DNA from: Alkalibacter saccharofermentans DSM 14828
GTDB lineage: Bacteria; Bacillota; Clostridia; Eubacteriales; Alkalibacteraceae
DNA length: 64,000 bases
Assembly: GCF_900128885.1 (NCBI RefSeq)
Contig: NZ_FQTU01000006.1
Span: 62,001-126,000, forward strand
Direction of reading: 5' to 3'
The notes beneath the pieces are model-generated. The model was not told the DNA's origin, searched no databases, and was given only the letters and a program-made list of their open reading frames with translations. The translations under genes and the position numbers were made by a program. Shown piece after piece: positions 43,690 through 52,748 of this stretch. Position 1 is the first letter of the stretch. Every line of letters starts with the position of its first letter.

Positions 43690-45150
43690 TTATATAATGT
43701 TTCTTGCTTCCTTGCCTTCTTCCGATCTCGTCTCTTTATTGCTCGACAGTCCTTTTTTCATCATAAATGCTAAAGGCAGTCCAAGAACCATCAGTAAAGT
43801 CGCTATTATGTTTATCTCGTTTATGCTCAAAACCGTAGCTTGAGAGTATGCAACAACAGCTTCCCCTCCTTCTACAATAACAGATTCCATGTTTGCCAAA
43901 GTCCTTGATGTTAGCATAGACCCAAATATACCTAAGGCAAAAGCCCCTACCGCCTGTCTCGTCCAGTTGTTTATAGCCGATGCATGTCCCGACAACATAG
44001 CGGGCACTACCTGCATCCCCAAGTTCATGGCAGGCATGGCCGACAGGGATATTCCTAGGTTTCTAACCGTCATCCAAAACGTTACGTACATCTTGCTAGT
44101 CTCAAGGCTTAGTCTTCCCATCTGCCAGGTTCCCAACGCTATTACAAGAGCTCCAGCCACTATTAGCTTGTAAGGATCCACCCTATCGTAGGCCTTTCCC
44201 ACAAACGGCATAGATAAAGCCATGATCAGAGAAGATGGAAAGAGTATCATACCGGCATCAACGGGGGACAATTCCTGTACAGTCTGCAAAAACACAGGAA
44301 TCAGTATAGCACCCGCATATATTGATATACTAATTACGCAGCTTATTATTATGCTTATAGTAAATACTTTATTTTTAAACAGATTCACGTCAAGCATCGG
44401 AGCCTCAATCTTGGATTCCCTGTAAAAAAACACTGCCAGAAACAGAATTCCTATGAGAATAAAACTCATAAATTTGGCGGAGATGATTCCCCACTGAGAA
44501 ATCGAGCTAAATGCAATAAGTAAAGGAAGCGTCCCTGCAATGCTTGTTATAAACCCGGCCAAATCAAATGATTTGTCCCTGGAAACCTGCTCATGAGGAA
44601 GATGCTTAAATGCCAGAACCAGCGCAATGGCTCCTGTGGGTATATTTATTACAAATATAGACTGCCAGCTAAAGTAAGAAATCAGCCAACCGCCTAAGGT
44701 TGGGCCAATAGCCGGAGCAAGCATAGCAGCAAGTGTCCAAGTACTAAGTGCATTTGCCTGACGTTTTGGTTCAAGCATTTGATATATCAATGCAACTGAA
44801 GCCGGGGCCAGTATGCCGCTGAATATACCTTGAAGGACCCTAAATATTATCAAAGAGTATATATCCCAAGAGAATACTATAAGCACAGAAACGACAAGCA
44901 AGCATATGAGTGTCAATATATACAGCCTTCTGTAGCTGAGCTTTTCCCCTAAGTATCCTGTTAGGGGCGCTACAGTACCCATGGCAAGCATGAACCCGGA
45001 CATGGTCCATTTGACCAAGTCAAGACTTGCATCAAACTCCTGTGTCAATACAGGTATTGCGATGCTAATTGTGGTAGATCCCAAGGCAGCCAAAAAAGCT
45101 CCTAAAAATACCACCGACATCAAAGGAGCATACTTTTCACTTTTATCCAT
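43690..45150 (-). CDS. MFS transporter, DHA2 (EmrB/QacA) type
   Basis: About 486 residues and 14 predicted helices, with LGAFLAALGSTTISIAIPVL, the motif LTGYLGEKLSYRRLY, the motif C-like GILAPASVALIYQ and GPTLGGWLISYFSWQSIFVINIP. DHA2 transporters export drugs or small molecules with a proton gradient. It is monocistronic. Start at ATG 45150, after AGGAGG. Its place in the uronate region does not show its substrate. Confidence 0.88.
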   Translation of the reverse strand: MDKSEKYAPLMSVVFLGAFLAALGSTTISIAIPVLTQEFDASLDLVKWTMSGFMLAMGTVAPLTGYLGEKLSYRRLYILTLICLLVVSVLIVFSWDIYSLIIFRVLQGIFSGILAPASVALIYQMLEPKRQANALSTWTLAAMLAPAIGPTLGGWLISYFSWQSIFVINIPTGAIALVLAFKHLPHEQVSRDKSFDLAGFITSIAGTLPLLIAFSSISQWGIISAKFMSFILIGILFLAVFFYRESKIEAPMLDVNLFKNKVFTISIIISCVISISIYAGAILIPVFLQTVQELSPVDAGMILFPSSLIMALSMPFVGKAYDRVDPYKLIVAGALVIALGTWQMGRLSLETSKMYVTFWMTVRNLGISLSAMPAMNLGMQVVPAMLSGHASAINNWTRQAVGAFALGIFGSMLTSRTLANMESVIVEGGEAVVAYSQATVLSINEINIIATLLMVLGLPLAFMMKKGLSSNKETRSEEGKEARNII

Positions 45151-45172
45151 CAAATCCTCCTGATAATATGCA

Positions 45173-45195
45173 AATTGAATTACTCTTGTTCAATT
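45173..45195. promoter_or_regulatory. inverted repeat over the MFS promoter
   Basis: AATTGAA and TTCAATT, perfect 7-bp arms with 9 bases between. On the minus strand TTGAAC (part of the right arm), 17 bases, CATATT forms a promoter, so a regulator binding the dyad would control the transporter. Confidence 0.45.
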
Positions 45196-45302
45196 CTACC
45201 ACGAACATGTTGGAATAAATATGTCTTAATTGCTTAAAATATTGCAATTGTTGCTATGTTTGACCCCATATGTATCTTCAAAATCATATATTAAACATAT
45301 AA

Positions 45303-45331
45303 GAGCAGCAGACCTATTGTGGTCGCTGCTC
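45303..45331 (-). terminator. hairpin after the IclR-type gene
   Basis: GAGCAGC...GACC and GGTC...GCTGCTC pair with one bulged base around TATTGT. It lies 21 bases past the IclR stop on the minus strand; T-run is weak. Confidence 0.55.
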
Positions 45332-45351
45332 ATATATTATAATATCTTACT

Positions 45352-46122
45352 CTAATTTCCCTTGTACCCAAAGGCTTTTGAGAGCTCTTCTTTCATTTTT
45401 ATTACTTCAGCTGCCAGTTCCTCAATCCTCTCATCGCTCATCCTGATTATAGGCGCGGATATGCTAAATGCATTTTCAGCTTTTCCCTTGTAGTTCTTTA
45501 TGCAGGCCGCTATGCACCTAACCCCAATCTCATTTTCTTCATTGTCAAGAGCGTAGCCTTTTTGTCTTATGTCGTTTAGCTCTTTTACGAACTCCTCAAA
45601 ATCAACTATCGTCTTTGGTGTGAGTTTTTCGATCTTGCTGTCATCCCATATTTTTTTTACTTCCAAGTCATCGAGCTCGGCGAGCATGGCCTTTCCTACG
45701 GCCGTGCAATATAGAGGCTTTCCAACACCTATCCTCGATACCATCCTAACAGAGCTCACCTGTGATTCAACCTTGTCTATATATACCATATCCGTTCCTT
45801 CCCGTTGAACAAGATGAACAGTTTCACCACTGGCTTGAACAAGATCCTGCAGGTACGGTTTCGCAACCGATACTATATCCACTTTGTCTAAAAGAGCCTC
45901 TCCCAAACCAAGTATCTTGAATGTCAGTCTGTATTTATCCGAATCTATTTCCTTTTTAACGTAATCCATGGCTATTAAAGATGCTAAAAGCCTGTGAACC
46001 GTGCTTTTATTAAGCTCCAGGCTCTTTGAAAGCTCTGTAACCCCCATTGGCCCTGCCTGGGCTAAAAGCTCCAGTACTGAAAATATCCTTCCCGCCGATT
46101 GAACGGGGTTTTTTTCGCTCAT
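45352..46122 (-). CDS. kdgR: IclR-family transcriptional regulator, likely of uronate genes
   Basis: The 256 residues have an N-terminal winged HTH (MGVTELSKSLELNKSTVHRLLASL) and a C-terminal IclR effector domain (GETVHLVQREGTDMVYIDKVES ... RIGVGKPLYCTAVGKAMLA). KdgR proteins of this family respond to KDG. It lies next to kdgK and the KDPG aldolase. The symbol is a functional guess. ATG 46122 is chosen because TGGAGGAAAATC precedes it; an in-frame start at 46143 has no site. Confidence 0.82.
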   Translation of the reverse strand: MSEKNPVQSAGRIFSVLELLAQAGPMGVTELSKSLELNKSTVHRLLASLIAMDYVKKEIDSDKYRLTFKILGLGEALLDKVDIVSVAKPYLQDLVQASGETVHLVQREGTDMVYIDKVESQVSSVRMVSRIGVGKPLYCTAVGKAMLAELDDLEVKKIWDDSKIEKLTPKTIVDFEEFVKELNDIRQKGYALDNEENEIGVRCIAACIKNYKGKAENAFSISAPIIRMSDERIEELAAEVIKMKEELSKAFGYKGN

Positions 46123-46176
46123 GATTTTCCTCCAGTCCAGCATTTTCTTTCCGATGCAAAATATTTATCATATAGA

Positions 46177-46212
46177 AGTATACACTTTGGAGCTTGATTC
46201 CACAATACAAAA
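46177..46212 (-). promoter_or_regulatory. IclR-gene promoter with operator-like motif, copy 3
   Basis: On the minus strand TTGTGG (46200-46205), 17 bases, TATACT (46177-46182). TTTTGTATTGTGGAA (46198-46212) covers the -35 and matches copy 1 at 14 of 15 positions, as expected for autoregulation. Confidence 0.6.
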
Positions 46213-46236
46213 CGCAATTATATGTCTCTTTTCAAT

Positions 46237-46268
46237 AAAAAAACCGTCTGATTTTACTCAAACGGCTT
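46237..46268 (-). terminator. terminator of the KDG kinase-aldolase operon
   Basis: On the minus strand CCGTTTGA and TCAGACGG pair around GTAAAA with one mismatch, followed by TTTTTTT. Confidence 0.85.
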
Positions 46269-46277
46269 AAATGTCTA

Positions 46278-47300
46278 TTACCTTTGAACTCTTCCCGACG
46301 CATCTCCACCGGCAAGTTTCTTGACTTCATCAACACCAACCTGGTTGAAGTCACCTTCTATAGTGTGCTTTAAGCAGCTGGCCGCTGTTGCATACTCTAT
46401 GATGTCTTGTGGCTCATAGCCCATCATCGTAGAATAGATAAGCCCTGCACCAAAGCTATCCCCTCCGCCTACTCTGTCTACGATATGCATTTTATAGCCT
46501 TTGCTGAAGTAGTATTCTTTTCCGTCATACATCATTGCAGCCCAGTTGTTGTCGCTTGCTGATATTGATCCTCTCAACGTGATGGCTACCTTGCTGAATC
46601 CAAACCTGTCAGATAGCTGCTTGGCAACATCCTTGTATCCTTCGTGATCTACTTTTCCCGCAGTGATATCTGTGTTTGCAGCTTTGATTCCAAATACATC
46701 GCTTGCATCTTCTTCATTTGCTATGCACACGTCCACGTATTTGCAAAGCTCTCCCATTACTTCCCCCGCCTTTTGCTTAGACCACAGCTTGTTTCTGTAG
46801 TTAAGGTCACAGCTTATGGTAATGTTTCTTTCTTTTGCAGCCTTGCATGCCTCCATGCAGATTTCTGCTACGTTGTCTCCCAACGCAGGTGTGATGCCTG
46901 TAAAGTGGAACCATTCTACGCCTTCAAAGATTTCGTCCCAGTTAAAGTCTTCTTTTGTCGCAGTGGCAATTGAAGAGCCCGCTCTGTCATAAACTACTTT
47001 TGAAGGTCTTTGGCTTGCGCCTTTTTCAAGGAAGTAGATGCCGACACGGTCTCCACCTCTTGTTATCGATTTTGTATCTACACCATATCTTCTTAGCGAG
47101 TTCACTGCCGCCTGTCCTATTTCGTGCTTAGGTAGCTTTGTTACAAAGCTTGCATCTATTCCGTAGTTTGCAAGAGATACTGCAACATTTGCTTCTCCTC
47201 CACCGTATGTAGCTCCAAATGTTTCAGCCTGGATAAATCTATAGTATCCTTCCGGAGCAAGTCTCAGCATAATTTCGCCAAAAGTAACTGCTTTTTTCAT
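46278..47300 (-). CDS. kdgK: PfkB-family 2-keto-3-deoxygluconate kinase, second copy
   Basis: The 340 residues start with AVTFGEIMLRLAPEGYYRFIQ, typical of clostridial KDG kinases, with GGGEANVAVSLANYG and VDRVGGGDSFGAGLI including the catalytic Asp. It makes KDPG from KDG. It sits 35 bases after the aldolase gene, so substrate and product are handled by one operon. The other kinase at 30761-31708 is only distantly similar. RBS AGGAGG. Confidence 0.88.
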   Translation of the reverse strand: MKKAVTFGEIMLRLAPEGYYRFIQAETFGATYGGGEANVAVSLANYGIDASFVTKLPKHEIGQAAVNSLRRYGVDTKSITRGGDRVGIYFLEKGASQRPSKVVYDRAGSSIATATKEDFNWDEIFEGVEWFHFTGITPALGDNVAEICMEACKAAKERNITISCDLNYRNKLWSKQKAGEVMGELCKYVDVCIANEEDASDVFGIKAANTDITAGKVDHEGYKDVAKQLSDRFGFSKVAITLRGSISASDNNWAAMMYDGKEYYFSKGYKMHIVDRVGGGDSFGAGLIYSTMMGYEPQDIIEYATAASCLKHTIEGDFNQVGVDEVKKLAGGDASGRVQR

Positions 47301-47335
47301 TAAAAATTCCTCCTATATATAATTTTAATATTTTT

Positions 47336-48301
47336 TTATTTCTTTTGTACCAAGTGAAGGGCAAAGCCTCCAAAATCGTCCTTCATATATACTGCAACAA
47401 GATTGCCTTTTCCGTCTAGTTTTGCTGTATCCATGTCAAATTCAAAACCGTTTGACTCCAGGTATGCTACCGCTCTATCAATGTAGTTTGTCTTTATCGC
47501 AATATGTCCTTTTTCTCCAAGGTAAGGCTTTTTCATCACTTCAATATAATCTGCCGCAAAAACAGAGCTGTTTCCAGCTTTCTTTTCAAATCCGAATAAA
47601 AGCTCAAATTTAGATGCTATTCTTTCCGCTTCAGCTTCGTCGCTACCGTTTATTCCTATGTGCCCAAGCTCAAAACCAAGCATCTCATTTACAGCTTTTC
47701 TTGTTATAGTCTTGATCTCGTCGAATTTACCTGCATTTATTAAATCGGCGCTTACCATCCAGCTTCCGCCACAAGCAACGATTTTAGGGAAATCCAGGTA
47801 GCTCTTAAGGTTCTTCTCGTTCACTCCGCCAGTTGGCATAAACTTAACGTTAACATAAGCCGCCGCCATAGCCTTTATCATCGCCAAGCCGCCAGCCGCT
47901 TCAGCCGGGAAAAACTTGACTACATCTAGTCCCAATGAAAGAGCCTGCTCTACGTTGCTTGGGTTTGCGCATCCCGGTACTACGAGGATGTTCTTTTCTA
48001 TGCAGTACTTGACTATCTCAGGGTTTAATCCCGGGCTTACAATAAATGTAGCTCCTGCTTCGATGGCATCGTCAACCTGCTCTTTTGTAAGCACTGTCCC
48101 CGCGCCTATAAGCATCTGGGGATAAGCATCTGACATTGCTTTTATGGAATCCTTGGCTGCTGCTGTACGGAAAGTAACTTCTGCACATGGCAGTCCACCT
48201 TCGATTAATGCCTTTGCCAAAGGTAGGGCATCTTCCACTCTGTCAAGCTTGACTACGGGCACTATCCCGATTTGTTGTATTTTTTTTAGCACTTCGTTCA
48301 T
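47336..48301 (-). CDS. kdgA: KDPG/KHG aldolase fused to a C-terminal VOC domain
   Basis: From ATG 48301 (preceded by ATGGAGGT) the protein has 321 residues. Residues 1-208 are a class I aldolase with EVTFRT, GAGTVL, the Schiff-base K129 in VVKFFPAE and MPTGGV. Residues 211-321 form a VOC/glyoxalase-like domain (HIGINGSDEAEAERIASKFE ... FGGFALHLVQ). The aldolase splits KDPG into pyruvate and glyceraldehyde-3-phosphate. The VOC part has an unclear metal site and no known role; such fusions are uncommon. Confidence 0.85.
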   Translation of the reverse strand: MNEVLKKIQQIGIVPVVKLDRVEDALPLAKALIEGGLPCAEVTFRTAAAKDSIKAMSDAYPQMLIGAGTVLTKEQVDDAIEAGATFIVSPGLNPEIVKYCIEKNILVVPGCANPSNVEQALSLGLDVVKFFPAEAAGGLAMIKAMAAAYVNVKFMPTGGVNEKNLKSYLDFPKIVACGGSWMVSADLINAGKFDEIKTITRKAVNEMLGFELGHIGINGSDEAEAERIASKFELLFGFEKKAGNSSVFAADYIEVMKKPYLGEKGHIAIKTNYIDRAVAYLESNGFEFDMDTAKLDGKGNLVAVYMKDDFGGFALHLVQKK

Positions 48302-48321
48302 AAATTCGACCTCCATTATCG

Positions 48322-48390
48322 TTTCACATTGCAAAACACCGTTTCTTATTTCTCTGTATCCATTATAAAACCTTGCTTTCAAGAAGTCAA
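48322..48390 (-). promoter_or_regulatory. kdgA-kdgK promoter and operator-like motif, copy 4
   Basis: On the minus strand TTGACT (48385-48390), 17 bases, TATAAT (48362-48367). TTTTGCAATGTGAAA on the minus strand (48322-48336) matches copy 3 at 12 of 15 positions. It lies about 20-30 bases past the start of transcription, where a roadblock could act. Confidence 0.5.
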
Positions 48391-48539
48391 TCATAAAAGA
48401 TTTTATTTTGGTGCCCGAAATTAAGATAGCACTTTTTGCAAGTTTTAAAGCAACAATAACATATCATGCCGGCAGCGACTTTGATAACATGAAACCAAGA
48501 AACATTGCAGCCACCTAATTCTCAAAAGGAGGAAAAAAT

Positions 48540-49928
48540 TTGATAGAAAATTTTATGTTAAAAAACGATACAGCCGTCAGGCTATATGACAAATATGCCA
48601 AAAACGCGCCTGTATACGATTACCATTGCCACCTTTCGGCCAAGGAGATATACGAAGATTCACCCTTCGAAAATATATCCTCCATCTGGCTGGATCATGA
48701 CCATTACAAGTGGAGAGCCATGCGCTTTGCCGGAGTTTCTGAAGACCTTGTTACCGGCGACTCTGACCCACTGGATAAATTCAACGCTTGGGCCAAAGTA
48801 TGCGGCAGGCTAATAGGAAGTCCCCTATATCACTGGGCCAACATGGAGCTTGAAGCCTACTTTGGAATTGAAGACATATTAAATGAGGACAACAGCACCG
48901 AAATATACAATTACTGCAACAAGGTAATAAAAAGCGAGTCCCTCTCACCGGTTAAAATGATAGAAGCATCAAACGTCAAGCTTATATGTACTACCGACGA
49001 TCCCATAGATGGTTTGGAGTATCATAAAAAGCTTGCTAAAAAAGGCCTGTCCTTCAAAGTCCTTCCCACTTTCAGACCGGACAAGGTTTTTAAACTAGCG
49101 GACTCAGGATATAAGGACTATATATCAGGCCTTGAGAAAGCTGCTGGGATGAAAATTGATTCATTCGCTTCTTTAAAAGACGCTCTTAAAAACAGGGTGG
49201 ATTACTTTGCAGAAGCTGGCTGCCTTCTTTCCGATCACTCTTTGGAAAGCCTGGCATCTACTACACAAACAGACGCTGAAGTGGATGGTATATTTAAAAA
49301 AGCTGTCTCGGGAGAAACGATATCTGCAGAGGAAGGGGAGAAGTTCAAAAACCAGACTCTAATCTTCTTGTCAAATGCATACAGCCAAAAAAACTGGGTC
49401 ATGCAGATACACATTGGGGCTCTAAGAAACAACAATGAAAAAATGCTAGAAAAAACTGGTCCTGACAGCGGTTTTGACGTCATGAACGATTTTCCGGTGG
49501 CTCTTCCACTCTCAGACATGCTAAAGAGCTTTAACAGATTTGGTGCGATGCCAAAGATCGTATTATACACTTTAAACGACAAGGACAACCTGGTTTTAAG
49601 CACTCTGCCCCACTGTTTTTCTGAAGAAGGCACCCCGGGAAAAATCCAGTTTGGTGCACCATGGTGGTTCAATGACCACAAGGACGGATTCTACAAGCAC
49701 TTTGCCTCCCTTGGAAACCAGGGCATGCTTGCAGACTTTATCGGAATGCTTACTGATTCACGAAGCTTTTTGTCCTATGTAAGACACGACTATTTTAGAA
49801 GGATCCTCTGCGACTTCATCGGCACTCTCGTTGAAGAAGGGGAATTTGAAGACAATGATAAGATCTTGGGACAGATAGTAGAAGGAATTTGCTATAAAAA
49901 TATTAAAAATTATTTAGGAGTTGAGTAA
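48540..49928 (+). CDS. uxaC: glucuronate isomerase
   Basis: The 462 residues have the TIM barrel with YDYHCHLSAKEIYED (H29, H31), IWLDHDHYKWRAMR, LICTTDDPIDGLEYH, QIHIGALRNNN, DFPVALPLSDM and FGAPWWFNDHKDG. It converts glucuronate to fructuronate (and galacturonate to tagaturonate). The TTG start follows AAGGAGG at a good distance; the next ATG at 48555 would lose the first helix. First gene of uxaC-uxuA-uxuB-HAD. Confidence 0.95.
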   Translation: MIENFMLKNDTAVRLYDKYAKNAPVYDYHCHLSAKEIYEDSPFENISSIWLDHDHYKWRAMRFAGVSEDLVTGDSDPLDKFNAWAKVCGRLIGSPLYHWANMELEAYFGIEDILNEDNSTEIYNYCNKVIKSESLSPVKMIEASNVKLICTTDDPIDGLEYHKKLAKKGLSFKVLPTFRPDKVFKLADSGYKDYISGLEKAAGMKIDSFASLKDALKNRVDYFAEAGCLLSDHSLESLASTTQTDAEVDGIFKKAVSGETISAEEGEKFKNQTLIFLSNAYSQKNWVMQIHIGALRNNNEKMLEKTGPDSGFDVMNDFPVALPLSDMLKSFNRFGAMPKIVLYTLNDKDNLVLSTLPHCFSEEGTPGKIQFGAPWWFNDHKDGFYKHFASLGNQGMLADFIGMLTDSRSFLSYVRHDYFRRILCDFIGTLVEEGEFEDNDKILGQIVEGICYKNIKNYLGVE

Positions 49929-49930
49929 AA

Positions 49931-50989
49931 ATGAAACTTTCATTCAGATGGTACGGGTACGATGACCCGGTAAAAATCGAGTATATCAGACAGATCCCAA
50001 CGATGGATTCAATCGTTACAGCAATCTACGACGTTCCGGTAGGTGAAATCTGGCCGGTGGACAACATTAAAAAGCTTCAAAAAACTGTAGCAGAAAACGG
50101 ACTTAACTTTGACGTTATAGAAAGCGTTCCTGTTCACGAGGATATAAAGCTGGGTCTTCCGACAAGAGATAAATACATTGAAAACTACAAGGAAAACATC
50201 AGAAACCTTGGCAAATCAGGGGTTAAGGTAATTTGCTACAACTTCATGCCTGTATTCGACTGGACAAGGACAGAGCTTAACAAGGTTCTAGAAGACGGTT
50301 CTACAGCCCTTGTTTACTACAAAGAGCACGTAGAAAAGATGGATCCCTTGACAGGAGAGCTCTCTCTTCCGGGATGGGATTCAAGCTACACAAAAGAAAG
50401 CCTTGCTGAAATTTTTGCCCAGTATGACAAAATCGACGAGGAAGATCTTTGGAACAATCTTGAGTATTTCCTAAAGGAGATCATACCGGTTGCCGAAGAA
50501 TCCGGAGTCAAGATGGCAATCCACCCTGACGATCCACCATACCCGATTTTTGGACTTCCCAGAATCATAACAAACGAGAAGAACCTAGACAGATTCTTAA
50601 AGCTTTACGACAGCGAGTATAACGGACTTACATTCTGTACAGGTTCCTTAGGCAGCGGATCTTTCAACAACATCCCTGAGATGATTGGAAAATACGCAGC
50701 AATGAAAAGGATACACTTTATGCACGTAAGAAACGTTAAGCTTCTTGACGATGGAGTAAGCTTTGAAGAGAGCGCTCACCCATCAAGATACGGTTCCCTT
50801 GACATCGTAGAGATAATAAGACAGCTTTACGTAAACGGATTTGACGGCTACATCAGACCTGACCACGGAAGGATGATCTGGGGAGAAACAGGAAGACCTG
50901 GATACGGGCTATACGACAGAGCCCTCGGCGCTACTTACATCGCCGGGATTTGGGAAACTTTAGAAAAAACATATAAGGAGTGCAAATAA
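49931..50989 (+). CDS. uxuA: mannonate dehydratase
   Basis: The 352 residues match UxuA with FRWYGYDDPVKIEYIRQIP, VKVICYNFMPVFDWTRT, MAIHPDDPPYPIFGLPRI, FCTGSLGSGSFN, MHVRNVK and RPDHGRMIWGETGRPGYG. It dehydrates mannonate to KDG using a divalent metal. Two bases separate it from uxaC. Confidence 0.96.
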   Translation: MKLSFRWYGYDDPVKIEYIRQIPTMDSIVTAIYDVPVGEIWPVDNIKKLQKTVAENGLNFDVIESVPVHEDIKLGLPTRDKYIENYKENIRNLGKSGVKVICYNFMPVFDWTRTELNKVLEDGSTALVYYKEHVEKMDPLTGELSLPGWDSSYTKESLAEIFAQYDKIDEEDLWNNLEYFLKEIIPVAEESGVKMAIHPDDPPYPIFGLPRIITNEKNLDRFLKLYDSEYNGLTFCTGSLGSGSFNNIPEMIGKYAAMKRIHFMHVRNVKLLDDGVSFEESAHPSRYGSLDIVEIIRQLYVNGFDGYIRPDHGRMIWGETGRPGYGLYDRALGATYIAGIWETLEKTYKECK

Positions 50990-50990
50990 T

Positions 50991-51848
50991 ATGAAGTTAC
51001 CTATAAACGTTAATCTAAAAGACAAAGTATGCGTCGTAACAGGCGGCGGCGGAGTGCTTGGGGGGCAGTGGGCATCAGCACTTAGCGCTTCTGGCGCCAA
51101 AGTAGCCGTCCTTGACAGAGATCTCGAGCTTGCGCAAAAGAAAGCTGACGAGTTAAACGCCGACGGGGGAACAGCAATAGGCGTACAGGCAGATGTCCTT
51201 AAGAAAGAAAGCCTTAAGGCAGCTCACGAAGAAGTCCTTTCAAAGCTTGGAAAGTGCGACCTTCTTCTAAACGGAGCAGGTGGAAACCACCCAAAAGGAA
51301 CGACCACGAAAGAGTATCTCTATGAAGAAGATCTTGCTGAAGAAAACAAAGACCTTATCACCTTCTTCGACCTTGACGAAGCCGGCATTAGATTTGTGTT
51401 TGATCTTAACTTCTTGGGAACTCTGCTTCCATGCCAGGAATTTGCAAAAGACATGATTGGAAGAAAAGGCTGCTCCATAATCAACGTTTCATCTATGAAC
51501 GCCTTTACTCCACTGACAAAGATACCCGCATATTCGGGAGCAAAGGCAGCCATATCCAACTTCACACAGTGGCTCGCAGTTCATATGTCCAAGGTAGGCA
51601 TAAGGGTTAATGCCATAGCTCCAGGGTTTTTCGTTACAGCTCAAAACCAGGCGCTTCTTTACAACGAAGACGGCACCCCTACTCCAAGGACAGACAAAAT
51701 CCTTGGCGCTACTCCAATGGATCGTTTCGGAGAGCCGGAAGAACTTTTAGGAGCACTATTGTTCTTGGCATCTGAAGAGGCATCCGGCTTTGTCAACGGC
51801 GTCGTCCTGCCGGTAGACGGAGGATTTTCAGCCTACTCGGGAGTGTAA
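50991..51848 (+). CDS. uxuB: SDR-type mannonate oxidoreductase (fructuronate reductase)
   Basis: The 285-residue SDR has TGGGGVLGG (17-25), NGAGGNHPKGTT (94-105), S167/S168, Y181 and K185. Length and the NGAGGNHP and GFFVTAQNQALL motifs match the SDR enzyme found with uxuA in Bacillus and clostridia, which reduces fructuronate to mannonate. It is not related to E. coli UxuB, a long-chain polyol dehydrogenase. One base separates it from uxuA. Confidence 0.87.
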   Translation: MKLPINVNLKDKVCVVTGGGGVLGGQWASALSASGAKVAVLDRDLELAQKKADELNADGGTAIGVQADVLKKESLKAAHEEVLSKLGKCDLLLNGAGGNHPKGTTTKEYLYEEDLAEENKDLITFFDLDEAGIRFVFDLNFLGTLLPCQEFAKDMIGRKGCSIINVSSMNAFTPLTKIPAYSGAKAAISNFTQWLAVHMSKVGIRVNAIAPGFFVTAQNQALLYNEDGTPTPRTDKILGATPMDRFGEPEELLGALLFLASEEASGFVNGVVLPVDGGFSAYSGV

Positions 51849-51860
51849 GGAGGTGCGGGC

Positions 51861-52706
51861 ATGAAAACCGCGATATCTGATTTTATTAAAAGCAAAGACT
51901 TCTTGGTATGCGTAGATTCTGACGGATGTGCGATAGATACCATGGACATAAAGCATCAAGCATGCTTTGGTCCTGCCGTGATAGATGTCTGGCCTAAGAT
52001 TGAGGAAATAAGAATAGAATTCTTGGATCTGTGGAACCATATAAACCTATATTCCCAAACAAGGGGAATCAACCGGTTCAAGGGCCTCGTGATGTCCTTT
52101 GAAGCCTTGCAGGCTAAAGGCTATGAAGTTGAAGATTTTTCTTCAATAAAAAGTTGGGTGGAAGGGGCAAAGTCCCTTTCCAACCCGGCATTAAAAGAAG
52201 AAATCCATAAGACTGAAGACCCTCAGCTTAAAAAGGCTCTTAAATGGAGCAACAGGGTAAACGAGCTTATAGACTCACTAGGGGATGTTGACAGACCTTT
52301 TGAAAATGTTAAGGAAGGGCTAGCCTCTGCACATGAATATGCTGACATAGCAATCGTGTCTTCCGCTAATACCAATGCGGTTGCTCACGAATGGTCAAAG
52401 CACGATTTAAACCGGTTCGTAGAAGTCCTCTGCGGTCAGGAAGCTGGTAGCAAGTCCTATTGCATCAGCGCATTAAAAGAGTCTGGAAAATACCCCACAG
52501 AAAAAGTCTTGATGATTGGTGATGCACCAGGGGATCTACAGGCAGCAAAAGACAACGGCGTTTTCTTCTATCCCATAATCCCGGGGAAGGAATCCGAATC
52601 CTGGATAAGGTTTAAGGAAGAAGCCCTGGAAGCCTTTGTTTCCGGAAAGTACAAAGGGGATTATCAAGAAATGCTAATTAAAGAGTATGAAGACTCCCTT
52701 AAATAA
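51861..52706 (+). CDS. HAD-superfamily hydrolase of the uronate operon
   Basis: The 281 residues have HAD motif I CVDSDGCAID (D19, D21), motif II VSSA (166-169), K198 and motif IV GDAPGD (220-225), with a large helical cap between motifs I and II. Such enzymes dephosphorylate small phosphorylated compounds. It is the last gene of uxaC-uxuA-uxuB-HAD; the substrate may be a dead-end sugar phosphate. The last codons and the beginning of its terminator are duplicated at 61856-61886. Confidence 0.8.
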   Translation: MKTAISDFIKSKDFLVCVDSDGCAIDTMDIKHQACFGPAVIDVWPKIEEIRIEFLDLWNHINLYSQTRGINRFKGLVMSFEALQAKGYEVEDFSSIKSWVEGAKSLSNPALKEEIHKTEDPQLKKALKWSNRVNELIDSLGDVDRPFENVKEGLASAHEYADIAIVSSANTNAVAHEWSKHDLNRFVEVLCGQEAGSKSYCISALKESGKYPTEKVLMIGDAPGDLQAAKDNGVFFYPIIPGKESESWIRFKEEALEAFVSGKYKGDYQEMLIKEYEDSLK

Positions 52707-52716
52707 CAACAGCCCC
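52686..52716 (+). repeat. 31-bp direct repeat, left copy
   Basis: This copy covers the last codons of the HAD gene, its stop and the following AACAACAGCCCC. An identical copy lies at 61856-61886. The repeats bracket about 9.2 kb. Confidence 0.9.
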
Positions 52717-52748
52717 TAAAAACATTCCAAGATATGCTTTTAGGGGCT
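52711..52748. terminator. terminator shared by the HAD gene and the converging AraC gene
   Basis: AGCCCCTAAAA and TTTTAGGGGCT pair perfectly around a 16-base loop. The left arm begins inside the 31-bp repeat. Confidence 0.7.

Noticed and set aside
45181..45230. LexA-like ACGAACATGTT near the MFS gene
   Set aside because: The right half (GTTC) is missing at the proper spacing, so it does not meet the SOS box pattern seen before dinB.
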